Assembly: GCA_951813085.1 (NCBI GenBank)
Contig: OX638348.1
Coordinates: 434,001 to 498,000, forward strand
DNA: 64,000 bases
Source: an uncultured Opitutaceae bacterium
GTDB taxonomy: Bacteria; Verrucomicrobiota; Verrucomicrobiia; Opitutales; Opitutaceae
Direction of reading: 5' to 3'
Every line of letters begins with the position of its first letter. Position 1 is the stretch's first letter. The position numbers and the translations under genes were made by a program. This document shows, piece after piece, positions 51,024-60,112 of the stretch. Under the pieces are notes generated by a model, which made no database searches, was not told the origin of the DNA, and was given only the letters and a program-made list of their open reading frames with translations.

Positions 51024-53072
51024 ATGATAAAGCAAATCAGCTCTCTTTCCGCCGCCGCTATCGCATTGAGCGGGATAAATGTAATCGAGGCGCAGGAATC
51101 CAATATCTACGAGCTTTCTCCTATTAGAGTGATTGCCGGCGACACTCTTCTTGACCAAGGAGGTCCTATGAGCGGATTTACCACAGGAGCGGTGGACTTG
51201 TACCAGATGCAATCGGTCCAAGAAACCTCAGCTCTGGTCCCTAACCTATTCGTTGCGTCGAGCGAAACGCGTGGCTATGGGGATACGATCGTTCTCCGGG
51301 GAATGGGCAATACGCTTTTCTTCAGTCCCGCAGGCGTATCCCAGTATATCGACGACGTCCCATCAGGGGATGTGTTCACTTACTCGTCGGAATTGCTTTC
51401 TGGAAATGCGCTGACCATCCATCGTGGAAGCATGGGATCTTTTTTTGGAAGGAATGGTCCTGCAGGCGTAATTGAAATCCAGAGCGCCAAGCCGGGAGAG
51501 CAGCAGCGCATCGAGATTTCTGCCGAAGTGGGATCGTTCGACAAGCGGGCATTTAGAGCAAATGTTTCCGGACCGATTTCCGACTCAGGCGTTTCACATA
51601 GCCTTACGGTTTTCCACAACGAGCGCGATGGCTATCTCTTCAATACGTCGCTGGGCCGCGCAACCGATTCGCGCGAGGCCCAAGGGGCCCAGTACAGCCT
51701 ATTCTTTTCGCCAGGGAACCAGTGGAATGCGCGTTTGAAGCTGGTCACCGAGAGCATCGATGACGGGAGTCAACGTCTCTCATCTCTTTTCAGCCCGGAT
51801 CCGTTCATGGTTGGGTCCAACTTGGAGGGCGAGACTCAGATTGATCGAAATCAGATCTCCTTTCATGCGGATCGAGAATTCGGTTGGGGTGTATTCAAGT
51901 CGATTACTGCTTTGCAGGACTGGGACTTGAATCCTTCCACGGTCGACTTGGACCTGAGCCCGGATCCGATTTCCACATCGCTGATCATGCAAGACCAGCG
52001 CTTGCTCACCCAGGAATTTCGGTTCGAGTCGAATGACGACGGCTCCCCGTTTGCTTGGCGGGCTGGCCTGTTCTACCAGGAGAAGGAGACGAGTGGAGAC
52101 ACAACGCGCGTTTTTCCCGCTCCGCCTTTCTTCCCGGTATTCACCGAAGACACGGTGTTCGCTATCGACGAAAAAGAGATTGCGGCATACGGGCATTTGT
52201 CATTCGAAGCGACTGACGCGCTCATTTTAGATGTTGGCGCTCGTATTCAAGAGACGGATTCAACGATCGATCGTGAAAAGACCTCTCCTGTTGGAGTGGC
52301 CCCGATCGATGCTTCGGTCTCGGACTCCTATTTTTCAGCGGATGGCGGCTTCGAGGCGATTCTAAGTGAACACGTATCCTTCGTTGGTCGCATCGCCATG
52401 GGCTTCAAGCCAAGCGGCTTCAGCGCGTTTACCGATCTTCCCAATCTTGCGGGATTTCGCGATGAAACCTCGCTCTCTAACGAAATTGGATTTTCGTTCA
52501 GCGCGGCTGACGATACATTCAAGGCACGAGTTACGGCTTTCGATATTTCCATCGACGATTACCAGCTGGAACGTTCGGTGCCTAATGCGACGGACTATAT
52601 CGTCATAAATGCGGACGAGGTTTCATCCACGGGAATCGAGACCGAAATCGTTTGGCAGCCTGTGCCGAGCTTCGTGCTGGAAGGCAGCTTTGGAACAAAT
52701 GACGTGACATTCGACAGTCACACGGATCCATTCTCATCCGCGAGTCTGGCGGGCCGTGAAGTACCCTTCACACCGGAATATACGATGCGTGGCTCGGCTC
52801 GATACAGCTTCGACAATGGCATCTTCCTGCAGGGAACTTTTCGCGGAATTGGCGAGACCTTCTTCGATGAGCCCAATACGGCGACATTCCGGCAGGGAAG
52901 CCATGAAGTGTATGATGCTCAGATTGGTTTCCGAGCCGAACACTACACGATTGTGGTGTATGGCGAGAACCTAGGAGACGAGCAGTACTACACCTTCATC
53001 AATCCCCAGATATTCGCGGCGACCCCGGGCGACCCTGAGTCATTCGGAGTACGGCTCGATCTAAGGTTCTAG
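51024..53072 (+). CDS. TonB-dependent outer-membrane receptor
   Basis: A 682-residue receptor with signal peptide at residues 1-23. An N-terminal TonB box-like segment ELSPIRVIAG is followed by the plug (about 50-165; VLRGMGNTLFF and RNGPAGVIEIQSAKPG are plug motifs), then a 22-strand-type beta-barrel ending in VRLDLRF with the terminal Phe used for outer-membrane assembly. No SusD-type partner is next to it. It is divergent from the PQQ dehydrogenase gene with 197 bases between, so uptake of PQQ or of the dehydrogenase's substrate is an attractive, untested idea. Confidence 0.9.
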   Translation: MIKQISSLSAAAIALSGINVIEAQESNIYELSPIRVIAGDTLLDQGGPMSGFTTGAVDLYQMQSVQETSALVPNLFVASSETRGYGDTIVLRGMGNTLFFSPAGVSQYIDDVPSGDVFTYSSELLSGNALTIHRGSMGSFFGRNGPAGVIEIQSAKPGEQQRIEISAEVGSFDKRAFRANVSGPISDSGVSHSLTVFHNERDGYLFNTSLGRATDSREAQGAQYSLFFSPGNQWNARLKLVTESIDDGSQRLSSLFSPDPFMVGSNLEGETQIDRNQISFHADREFGWGVFKSITALQDWDLNPSTVDLDLSPDPISTSLIMQDQRLLTQEFRFESNDDGSPFAWRAGLFYQEKETSGDTTRVFPAPPFFPVFTEDTVFAIDEKEIAAYGHLSFEATDALILDVGARIQETDSTIDREKTSPVGVAPIDASVSDSYFSADGGFEAILSEHVSFVGRIAMGFKPSGFSAFTDLPNLAGFRDETSLSNEIGFSFSAADDTFKARVTAFDISIDDYQLERSVPNATDYIVINADEVSSTGIETEIVWQPVPSFVLEGSFGTNDVTFDSHTDPFSSASLAGREVPFTPEYTMRGSARYSFDNGIFLQGTFRGIGETFFDEPNTATFRQGSHEVYDAQIGFRAEHYTIVVYGENLGDEQYYTFINPQIFAATPGDPESFGVRLDLRF

Positions 53073-53095
53073 CGGAAATCCAGCTATCTAGGTGG

Positions 53096-53125
53096 AATGC
53101 GTTGTTCGCAACGCGTTATTTCTTT
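53096..53125 (+). terminator. Rho-independent terminator after the TonB gene
   Basis: A 9-bp stem (53096-53104 and 53109-53117, one G-T pair) closed by a TTCG tetraloop and followed by a T-rich tail ATTTCTTT. It lies between the convergent receptor and beta-propeller genes. Confidence 0.75.
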
Positions 53126-53170
53126 GGCGTGTGATGCGCGTGCCGGGACGGCCCAGCTCAGCGCCTGTCG

Positions 53171-54562
53171 TTACGACTTGCTCAGGCAGTATAGGTGATT
53201 GCCCGTGCGGATGAACAGCTGGTCGCCCGCGGCAGCGGGGGACGAGAGCGTATAGCTGTCGTCGAGGCTGTTATTTCCAAGGAGCTTGAAGTTCGACCCC
53301 GCTTGAACCACGGCGACTTCTGCAGTCTCGCTGACGAGGTAGAGCTTCCCGTCGGCCAGGATAGGAGACGAGCTGACGCGTCCGATGCCGGTTTCTTCAG
53401 GACCCCATAGGTTCTTGCCGGACTGGGCCTCGAAGCATGAGATTTGGCCGAAGTCATTCAACACGTAGAAGTAGGTGCCGTCGGAGATGGGAGTGGGGAC
53501 GTCGGGTCCTGCTCGGTCCTCCATCTTCCAAGCGAGGTGAGTGTCAGTTACGTCGCCTTTGCCATCTGCCTTGATCGCTAGCAAGGGCGTCTTTCGAGAA
53601 GGTGCGTAGACGATACCGTTCGCAGCGACTGGAGAGGCGATGATTCGATAGTTGCGGGAATTTTCAGGATTCAGGCCGCCTGAGCGCCAGATTTCGCTGC
53701 CGGTGTCCGGATCGTGGCTAGTTACGTAAGCGCCGCCGGAAACGACGATCTGCGTATTCCCGTTTACCTCCACTGGAATTGGAGTGGTGTAGGCATCTTT
53801 CGATTCCCATGGCGCATCGGAATGCCGATCCACTTTCCAGATCTCTTCCCCCGTTTCGCCGTCCAAAGCTACCACGTATCCGGGATCATCTGTATTCTGC
53901 CCGCGAACGACGCCGATTATTAAATTTCCTTTGTACAAGAGCGGCGATGACGCGAATCCCCAGTTGAGGCCGAACGCTCCATAGGAATCTTTGAGACTCA
54001 CTTTCCAGAGCGCCTTGCCATCGACTGTGTAAGCGCGGACGATTCCATTGCCGGTGGTTGCCCAAACATGCTTTCCATCGCTTACCGGCGATGGGGAGCT
54101 GTTGTTTTGCTTTCGCTTGAGTTCATTCCCGGAATCTACTTGAGACCTCCAGAGTTCTGAGCCGTCTTTGCGAGAGAGGCATATCATGAGCAGCTCTTCG
54201 CCTCCTGGACCATTCACCCCGGACAATTGAGGGCCACGTCTTCCGCCTCCTCGATTTCCTGGGCCGCGATTTCCGGGACCGCGACTGGGGGCGGGCTCTG
54301 CCGCGACGGTTTCCGCTTTCGCTGGCTGCTTCGATGGTGACATGACGAATACGCGATCGCCTACTACGATTGGCGTGGAACCGCTCCACGCCGGAAGGGA
54401 AATTTTCCAAGCGACGTTGCTTTCATCGCTCCAATTAACGGGCAGGTTTTTGGCGTCGGAGATCCCGGTTCCGTCGGGGCCTCTCCATTGAGGCCAATCG
54501 CTGGCTATGAGAGGGGCGGATAGCAGCAGAGCTGCTGACAGTAGTTTCATTGGGGTGCGCAT
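53171..54562 (-). CDS. Exported PQQ-type beta-propeller protein with Gly/Arg/Pro insert
   Basis: A 463-residue protein with signal peptide at residues 1-20. SDWPQWRGPDGTG opens the mature protein, as in 45844-47064. Residues about 85-112 are a Gly/Arg/Pro-rich insertion between the first blades, and the remainder has propeller motifs such as LDGETGEEIWKV and FEAQSGKNLWGP. Start is the ATG at 54562 or the ATG four codons later. Function unknown; it is followed on the same strand, 31 bases away in the other direction, by the TIM-barrel gene, with which it may share a transcript. Confidence 0.85.
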   Translation of the reverse strand: MRTPMKLLSAALLLSAPLIASDWPQWRGPDGTGISDAKNLPVNWSDESNVAWKISLPAWSGSTPIVVGDRVFVMSPSKQPAKAETVAAEPAPSRGPGNRGPGNRGGGRRGPQLSGVNGPGGEELLMICLSRKDGSELWRSQVDSGNELKRKQNNSSPSPVSDGKHVWATTGNGIVRAYTVDGKALWKVSLKDSYGAFGLNWGFASSPLLYKGNLIIGVVRGQNTDDPGYVVALDGETGEEIWKVDRHSDAPWESKDAYTTPIPVEVNGNTQIVVSGGAYVTSHDPDTGSEIWRSGGLNPENSRNYRIIASPVAANGIVYAPSRKTPLLAIKADGKGDVTDTHLAWKMEDRAGPDVPTPISDGTYFYVLNDFGQISCFEAQSGKNLWGPEETGIGRVSSSPILADGKLYLVSETAEVAVVQAGSNFKLLGNNSLDDSYTLSSPAAAGDQLFIRTGNHLYCLSKS

Positions 54563-54593
54563 GGTGTGAGTGTTTTGAGATTGTGGAAGCCAG

Positions 54594-55610
54594 CTATTGC
54601 GGCATCCGGTTGCGATTGACGAGGTTGTTAAGGCGGCGCGTCACTGTTTCGAGGCCATCGCATACGGTCTCCGAATAGCTTCGTCCGTCCGTTGTGTCGA
54701 TTCCGTGCCTGGGATCCGCTTCTCGCAGACCCGCTAGAGCGTCATCGGCGTGATGAAAGAGCTCGACCAGCACGATCTCGAGCTTGCCGGTTTCGGCGCA
54801 GGCGGTCAGGAGATTGCCGATCCAGCCATCATCGGTGGAAAGGCAACCGCGCGTGGTTTTTGCGGAGGCGTGGAACATGCTGAATCCATCTGCTTCGCCC
54901 ATTTCCTTTATAATAGCGGCATTCTCTTCCATGGTGAGGGTGGAATCGCCGCAATGGGCTGCGTCGACCAGTACCTTGAAGAACGGCTGACCGATCTCCT
55001 CATTGGCTGCTTTCACGAATGTCCAGGCTTTGCCGACATCGGTGAACGTTTGAAATTCTGTGCCACGGAGGAACTCCATGTGCCAAGCCTTGATGCTGCT
55101 ATTGAGGACGTCTGCTTCGCGGCAAACGCGAGTGTGCAACTTAACGAGCTGCGCGACTGCCGCGTCGAAGGCCTCGCCGGTTTTCGGCTCGGCTCCAGGC
55201 TTCATCCATTCCTCGAAGGAGGTGGAGGCGACGTGTTCAACGCCATGCTTCTTGGCTACCTCGATTCCGGCGAGCAGACTTGGAGCAACTGCGTCTTCAT
55301 CCGCTGGGTTCATGGGGTCCCCGCCCCCTGCCATCATGATGAGTTGTGGCGTCAGGCCGAGGCTCTTCATATCGGAGACCATTTCATTGAGGTCTCCTTC
55401 GTCCGTTCCCGGAAAGATAGAGATTTGGGCGCAATTTGGGGTGACGGGCGAGAGCTGATTGATTCGTTCAAGCTCGGAAGTAACGATCATCCTTCCATCG
55501 TCTCCTCGAGGCATCTTCCCGTTTTCATCGGGGACAAGCCCTCCGACGAATTTGATATGGGTGGGAACGATTCCTAGTTGAATATTAGGCTTGAGGGAAA
55601 TGGCATCCAT
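54594..55610 (-). CDS. Sugar-phosphate isomerase/epimerase-like TIM barrel
   Basis: A 338-residue protein of xylose isomerase-like TIM-barrel character. Metal-site candidates are in LVDAAHCGDSTLTMEE, MFHASAKTTRGC and VLVELFHHADDAL, giving the Glu/Asp/His pattern of divalent-metal sugar isomerases. The N-terminus has no signal peptide, so it is cytoplasmic. Substrate unknown. It starts a two-gene minus-strand set with 53171-54562, upstream of that gene. Confidence 0.75.
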   Translation of the reverse strand: MDAISLKPNIQLGIVPTHIKFVGGLVPDENGKMPRGDDGRMIVTSELERINQLSPVTPNCAQISIFPGTDEGDLNEMVSDMKSLGLTPQLIMMAGGGDPMNPADEDAVAPSLLAGIEVAKKHGVEHVASTSFEEWMKPGAEPKTGEAFDAAVAQLVKLHTRVCREADVLNSSIKAWHMEFLRGTEFQTFTDVGKAWTFVKAANEEIGQPFFKVLVDAAHCGDSTLTMEENAAIIKEMGEADGFSMFHASAKTTRGCLSTDDGWIGNLLTACAETGKLEIVLVELFHHADDALAGLREADPRHGIDTTDGRSYSETVCDGLETVTRRLNNLVNRNRMPQ

Positions 55611-55631
55611 ACAGTTATGCGTAGTTCGAGA

Positions 55632-55825
55632 TTACAGAGTATTGGGGAAAACGTATCCTAGTTGGACATTGATTGGGAAGCCTATTTGGTCCCGATAGCG
55701 GGTGCCAACCCAGAATTGTTTCTTTAGAACGCGAGATTGTAACGGTTTCGCCCATTTCACGTTGGCAATCCCGGTGTAGAATGGGGGATCTGGATCCGGT
55801 TTTTGCGTCGGAAGAATGAATGGCT
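55632..55825 (-). other. Gap with an open, protein-like frame lacking a start
   Basis: The 215-base gap after the SulP stop has no gene with a start codon. On the minus strand, one frame (different from SulP) stays open for about 65 codons after the SulP stop to TAA at 55632-55634 and reads like a beta-strand-rich C-terminus (FYTGIANVKWAK, FWVGTRYRDQIGFPINVQLG). It could be the decayed end of a lost gene or chance. Confidence 0.25.
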
Positions 55826-57691
55826 CTAGCGCCTGTCCTTTGCGTATATCGAAACGTTCGCGTCGCGATCGCCGATGATTTCCTTGGCCCGCTTCAGCGC
55901 CTTGGCCATGCTGAGCGTCGGATTCGACTCCTCGTCCTCAAACAAATTGATCGGGTTGATGACGCCGACGAGACCCGAGTTCGCTAGAATCTTCATCGTG
56001 TCAGCTCTAACTTCGCTGACAAGCAAGATGCGATCCCGCTCGTTCATGTACTTGATCAATTCCTCTAGCGCCATGCAGCTAGTGGCATCCAAATTATGAG
56101 CATTGCGTAGTTTCATTATAACCACCTTTAGATTCTCCGCATCGCTCACGCGTCTCATTTGATCGCGAAATAGTTCCGCGGCCCCGAAGAAAAGCTCACC
56201 CTCTACGTGGACAATGGAGACCTCGAGATTGTCGTGGGCCGTTTTGGGCTCGAGCTTCTTTTTCACTTTTCCGTCTGCGTCGAATGTGTATTCCACGATC
56301 TCCGGGTTGGCCACTTTTTTGATAAAAAGGGCGATCGAGCACACGGCCCCGATATAGATAGCGAAATCTAGGGCGAATATGAGACCGGTTAAGAAGGTGA
56401 CATAGAATGTGATGCTATCGGAGCGCGTCGTTTTCGTCACCATGCGAAGCTGGTGCTTGTTGAGTAGGGATATGCCGATGATAACGACCACGACCGCGAG
56501 CGACGCGCTGGGAATGTATCCGATGAGGGGGCCCAGAAGGATCGCTCCGACCAGGATGATCAGGCCCGAGTACAGGCTGCAGAGCGGGGTTTGGGAACCG
56601 CTATTGGCGCTCAGCTGAGAGCGAGTGAGGGAGCCTGATGCGGCCATGCCGGATAGCAGCCCGCAGGCAAGGTTGGCCATGCCGGAGCTCAGCATTTCCT
56701 GGTTGGCGTCGAGTCGGGCCCCGTCTCGGGCGGCGAGCGACTTTCCGATCGAGTTCCCTTCTAGGACGCATAGGAGAGCGATCGCCATCGCAGGAGTGAG
56801 CAGCATATTGATGGCGTCGAAGCTAAAGCTTGGAAGGGACGGTCCCCATTGCGAGAGGTTCAGGCTTGGCATCAGCTTAACCTGGAGGGACGGATCGATC
56901 TTCTGGGCCACGAACGCTACCAGCGACGATAAGGCGAGCGTGATCGCGACGTTCGGTAGGTTTTTGGATACGCGCTTGACGGTGAGAAATATGAATACGG
57001 TTACTAGGCTCAACCCCAGCGAAGGGAGATGCGTATCGCTGACTTGCCTGGCGGTGGCGCTCGCGATATCGAAGAAGGTGGTTGCCGATTGAGTTCCGGA
57101 AAATTCGAACCCAAGCATTTTCTTTACTTGGTTCGCGATAATCAAGGCGGCGGCAGCGGTGATGTAGCCCGTGATTACTGAACGCGATATGTACTGAATT
57201 AGTGTGGCCACGCCCAGATAGGCGCCGACTGCGAGGAAGAAGCCCACCATAACAAGAAGGAGGGAAACATATTCGAGTACCTGTTCATCGGCAATTCCGA
57301 TTGCGGCGAATGCGCTCATCACCATTACCGAAGTAGCGTTGGTCGGGCCGAGTACGATGAATTTGGATCCGGCGAAATACATCCCGACAATGGAAGCGAT
57401 GGCGGAACCGACTAATCCGTATGATAGGGGCAGCCCGGCGATGACCGCGTAGGCCATTCCTTGGGGGAAGGCGAGGAGGGCAACGTTGACTGCGGCGCGG
57501 GCATCGCCCGAGAATTTCGAGCTGCTGTAGTTGGCAACCGTATGGCGCAGCGGAAAGAGGTCGAGCGATCGGGTGAACGCGCGACGTTTGGCGTGAGACG
57601 GTTGCGAGGAGGCGGCTGCCATTTTCGTGGCTACGATCTGGCGAGAGATCGGATAAATCGAGCATATTGTCTCCGGATTGAAGGCTCCCAT
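55826..57691 (-). CDS. SulP family anion transporter with STAS domain
   Basis: About 621 residues from the ATG at 57691; a further in-frame ATG lies at 57622, and the longer frame to 57820 would run into the divergent IspH start at 57774. About 12-14 transmembrane helices: AVNVALLAFPQGMAYAVIAGLPLSYGL is the conserved first SulP segment. The C-terminal STAS domain (about 490-610) contains NAHNLDATSCMALEELI. SulP proteins carry sulfate, bicarbonate or other anions; no carbonic anhydrase gene is adjacent, so the substrate is open. Confidence 0.9.
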   Translation of the reverse strand: MGAFNPETICSIYPISRQIVATKMAAASSQPSHAKRRAFTRSLDLFPLRHTVANYSSSKFSGDARAAVNVALLAFPQGMAYAVIAGLPLSYGLVGSAIASIVGMYFAGSKFIVLGPTNATSVMVMSAFAAIGIADEQVLEYVSLLLVMVGFFLAVGAYLGVATLIQYISRSVITGYITAAAALIIANQVKKMLGFEFSGTQSATTFFDIASATARQVSDTHLPSLGLSLVTVFIFLTVKRVSKNLPNVAITLALSSLVAFVAQKIDPSLQVKLMPSLNLSQWGPSLPSFSFDAINMLLTPAMAIALLCVLEGNSIGKSLAARDGARLDANQEMLSSGMANLACGLLSGMAASGSLTRSQLSANSGSQTPLCSLYSGLIILVGAILLGPLIGYIPSASLAVVVVIIGISLLNKHQLRMVTKTTRSDSITFYVTFLTGLIFALDFAIYIGAVCSIALFIKKVANPEIVEYTFDADGKVKKKLEPKTAHDNLEVSIVHVEGELFFGAAELFRDQMRRVSDAENLKVVIMKLRNAHNLDATSCMALEELIKYMNERDRILLVSEVRADTMKILANSGLVGVINPINLFEDEESNPTLSMAKALKRAKEIIGDRDANVSIYAKDRR

Positions 57692-57773
57692 TTGCTGAGC
57701 CTGGACATTCACCTCATTCTTGAACGAGAATTCCGATTGAAAGCGGCAATTCGGTCGTAATGATAAGGATTGC

Positions 57774-59510
57774 ATGGTTTCCGAAAGCGAATCGCATTCC
57801 TTCGACCCGTCCTCATCCAAGCATCGGCTTTACGTTTTCCTTGAAAACAACAAGACGCTGCTAAAAGCGGATGGGAACGGTTCATTTCGATTGGGCATTG
57901 AATCGGAAAGCCAACGGATTCGCCTTGTCGAGGAGGGAGCTGAGCCAGTTTGGATCGCCGAAAGCTCGTTTGGCGATGTCTACTTTGCGAATCTCGATGG
58001 AATCGATGCGCCGCCTTTCCTGGTGGGCGATGGCTATCGGGCGATCGCTCTTGGAGCGCTGTACGATTCGCTTGAAAACGGAGATTCTTCTGAGGATCCA
58101 ATCGTTCAGGACATTCCTATACTGAAGGCGCATACGATCCGAATTCCCTATCTGAAGTTCAAGGAAACCGACTACATCTACCGGTTTCGTACGGAGCGGC
58201 AACGCAATCGCAGCATCTATCACGTGGACGATTCCTCAACTGCGCTTTACCACAGCACGCTCTGCGATGCGATCAAGGCGCTCAAGCGAACCAAGGAACG
58301 TACCGCTTCCCATCCAGCGACGCTTGATTTCGGAGCAGTGGAGTACCTGGTGCCGAGTCATTTCGGATTCTGCCTGGGTGTGCAAAACGCGATTGAGCGG
58401 GCTTATGAAACCATTGCCTCCAATCCAGGACGGCGGGTGTTCATGTTGAGTGAATTGATTCACAACCCTTTCGTGAACGAGGATTTGAAGCGAAGAGGCT
58501 TGCTTTACTTGCAAAGCGACAAGGGCGTACCGACGCGGGACACCGCCACCGGCTTTCCTTTTTGGGATTCGCTGTCCGATGAAGATATAGTCATTATTCC
58601 TGCCTTTGGCGCGCGAGACGAAGACAAGGTCCGGCTCATCGAAAAGGGGCTTCCCTTAAATGCCTACGATGCCACCTGCATGCTGGTTGAGAAAGTATGG
58701 AAAGCCGCTAAGCGCTATGGGCAGCGAGGGTTTACGGTGGTTATTCATGGGAAAGCGGAGCATGAGGAGACGAAGGCCACGTTTTCCAATAGCTCGAAAT
58801 ATGCCCCGTCTGTAATTGTTAGGGATATGAAGGAGGCGGCGATGCTGGCTTCAGTAATTGCCGAGGAGCGAGAATCGGAGAAGGAGCATCTGTTCGAGCC
58901 ATTCAAGGATCGCTGTAGCGATGGGTTCGATGTGCAACGCGATCTAGAAAAGCTCGCCTTGGTCAATCAGACGACCTTGCTGAGGAACGAAACGCTGAAG
59001 ATAATCGAATGCCTCGAAACGGCGCTGGAGGCGCGCTATGGTGTGGCCCACATCGAGGAGCATATGGAGATGAGCAGCAAGGGCGACACACTTTGCTATG
59101 CAACTCAGGTCAATCAAGATGCGTTGGCCCAGGCGATCGACGAGGGCGCCGATATTGCGATTGTCGTGGGCGGGAAAAATAGCTCTAACACGTTTCAGCT
59201 ATTCCGCATTTGCGAGCAAGCCTTCGGTGAGCGAGCCTTCTATATCCAGTCGGAATCGAGTATCCTGTCGAAGGATCGGATCGAGCATTTCATATTCCCT
59301 TACGATCTCAAGGACTCGAAGCAGGGAAGGATTGTCGAACGCCCGTTCTTGCCAAATTCAGATGGGCCTATCCGAGTTCTGATTACGGGTGGGGCCTCCT
59401 GCCCGGATGGTCTGCTTCAGCAGATTATCGCGAAGGTGAATGGGTACTTCGAATCCGAAAGCGTCCGTCGTATCGAAGAAGTGATTACTGATATTGAAGC
59501 CATGGTGTAG
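57774..59510 (+). CDS. ispH: IspH (4-hydroxy-3-methylbut-2-enyl diphosphate reductase), plant/cyanobacterial type, extended
   Basis: A 578-residue protein from the ATG at 57774 with an AAGGA site four bases upstream. The IspH core is residues about 188-575. Fe-S ligands: C200 (GFCLGVQNAI), C302 (DATCMLVEKV) and C441 (DTLCYATQ). H230 (ELIHNP), H330 (GKAEHEET) and VVGGKNSSNT are conserved. PAFGARDED and the NQTTLL segment match the plant/cyanobacterial type rather than the E. coli type. The first 187 residues are an N-terminal extension of unknown function that bacterial IspH lack. It makes IPP/DMAPP for the polyprenyl synthase at 2919 and other isoprenoids. Confidence 0.9.
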   Translation: MVSESESHSFDPSSSKHRLYVFLENNKTLLKADGNGSFRLGIESESQRIRLVEEGAEPVWIAESSFGDVYFANLDGIDAPPFLVGDGYRAIALGALYDSLENGDSSEDPIVQDIPILKAHTIRIPYLKFKETDYIYRFRTERQRNRSIYHVDDSSTALYHSTLCDAIKALKRTKERTASHPATLDFGAVEYLVPSHFGFCLGVQNAIERAYETIASNPGRRVFMLSELIHNPFVNEDLKRRGLLYLQSDKGVPTRDTATGFPFWDSLSDEDIVIIPAFGARDEDKVRLIEKGLPLNAYDATCMLVEKVWKAAKRYGQRGFTVVIHGKAEHEETKATFSNSSKYAPSVIVRDMKEAAMLASVIAEERESEKEHLFEPFKDRCSDGFDVQRDLEKLALVNQTTLLRNETLKIIECLETALEARYGVAHIEEHMEMSSKGDTLCYATQVNQDALAQAIDEGADIAIVVGGKNSSNTFQLFRICEQAFGERAFYIQSESSILSKDRIEHFIFPYDLKDSKQGRIVERPFLPNSDGPIRVLITGGASCPDGLLQQIIAKVNGYFESESVRRIEEVITDIEAMV

Positions 59511-59566
59511 ATCGAAACGAGAATTTTCGGTTGCCAATTGGAATTGAATTCGTTTCGAAAACGAGA

Positions 59567-60094
59567 ATGCCGATATTCGAATTCTACTGTAAGGAAAACA
59601 ACACGGTTTACTCGTTCTTGGCGAAGTCGCTCGCTTATCAAAACGCAATACCGCGTTGCCCGGATAATCCGGACTATGCACTGGAAAAACGCATTTCAGG
59701 ATTCGCCTTCGTAGGGAACGCGAAAGATCCGGCGAGCGATGAGGGCCTTGATGGGATGGATGACGCGAAGATGGAAAGCCTAATGGCGGAACTGGAACGA
59801 GACATGTCTGGCTTTGACGAAGACAATCCGGACCCGAAGCAAATGGCCCATTTGATGCGGAAGATGTCGTCGCTGACGGGCGAGAAGCTGACGGGTGAAA
59901 TGGAAGAAATGGTGCGCCGCCTAGAAGCGGGAGAAGACCCGGAATCGTTGGAGGAAGCGTTTGGCGATTCTCTGGACGATATGGGCGACGACTTAGGAGA
60001 GGAGGAGGGAAGCCGCCTCAAAAAGCTGCGCCGTACTCTTTTGGGGCCGAAGAAAGATCCGCAGCTATACGATATGGCGAAGTACTGCGACTAG
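59567..60094 (+). CDS. FmdB-like small protein with acidic C-terminus
   Basis: A 175-residue protein from the ATG at 59567 (MPIFEFYCKENN). The start resembles FmdB/YHR-type zinc-ribbon proteins (MPIYEYxC), but the second half of the zinc-ribbon is degenerate: C8 and an RCPDN Cys remain while partners of a CxxC pair are missing. Residues about 55-150 are strongly acidic and helical, ending with a basic RLKKLRRTLLGPKK. Function unknown. It follows ispH by 56 bases and is convergent with the AI-2E permease gene. Confidence 0.7.
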   Translation: MPIFEFYCKENNTVYSFLAKSLAYQNAIPRCPDNPDYALEKRISGFAFVGNAKDPASDEGLDGMDDAKMESLMAELERDMSGFDEDNPDPKQMAHLMRKMSSLTGEKLTGEMEEMVRRLEAGEDPESLEEAFGDSLDDMGDDLGEEEGSRLKKLRRTLLGPKKDPQLYDMAKYCD

Positions 60095-60112
60095 CGGTCT
60101 CCGCGACTTCGA

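Noticed and set aside
48661-54562. A complete PQQ biosynthesis locus
   Set aside because: No PqqA peptide, PqqB, PqqC, PqqD or PqqE is visible; the radical SAM gene at 34790 is of HemN/HemW type, not PqqE.
54750-55577. Plus-strand open frame (275 codons) opposite the TIM-barrel gene
   Set aside because: It overlaps a supported minus-strand gene almost fully and shows no family features.
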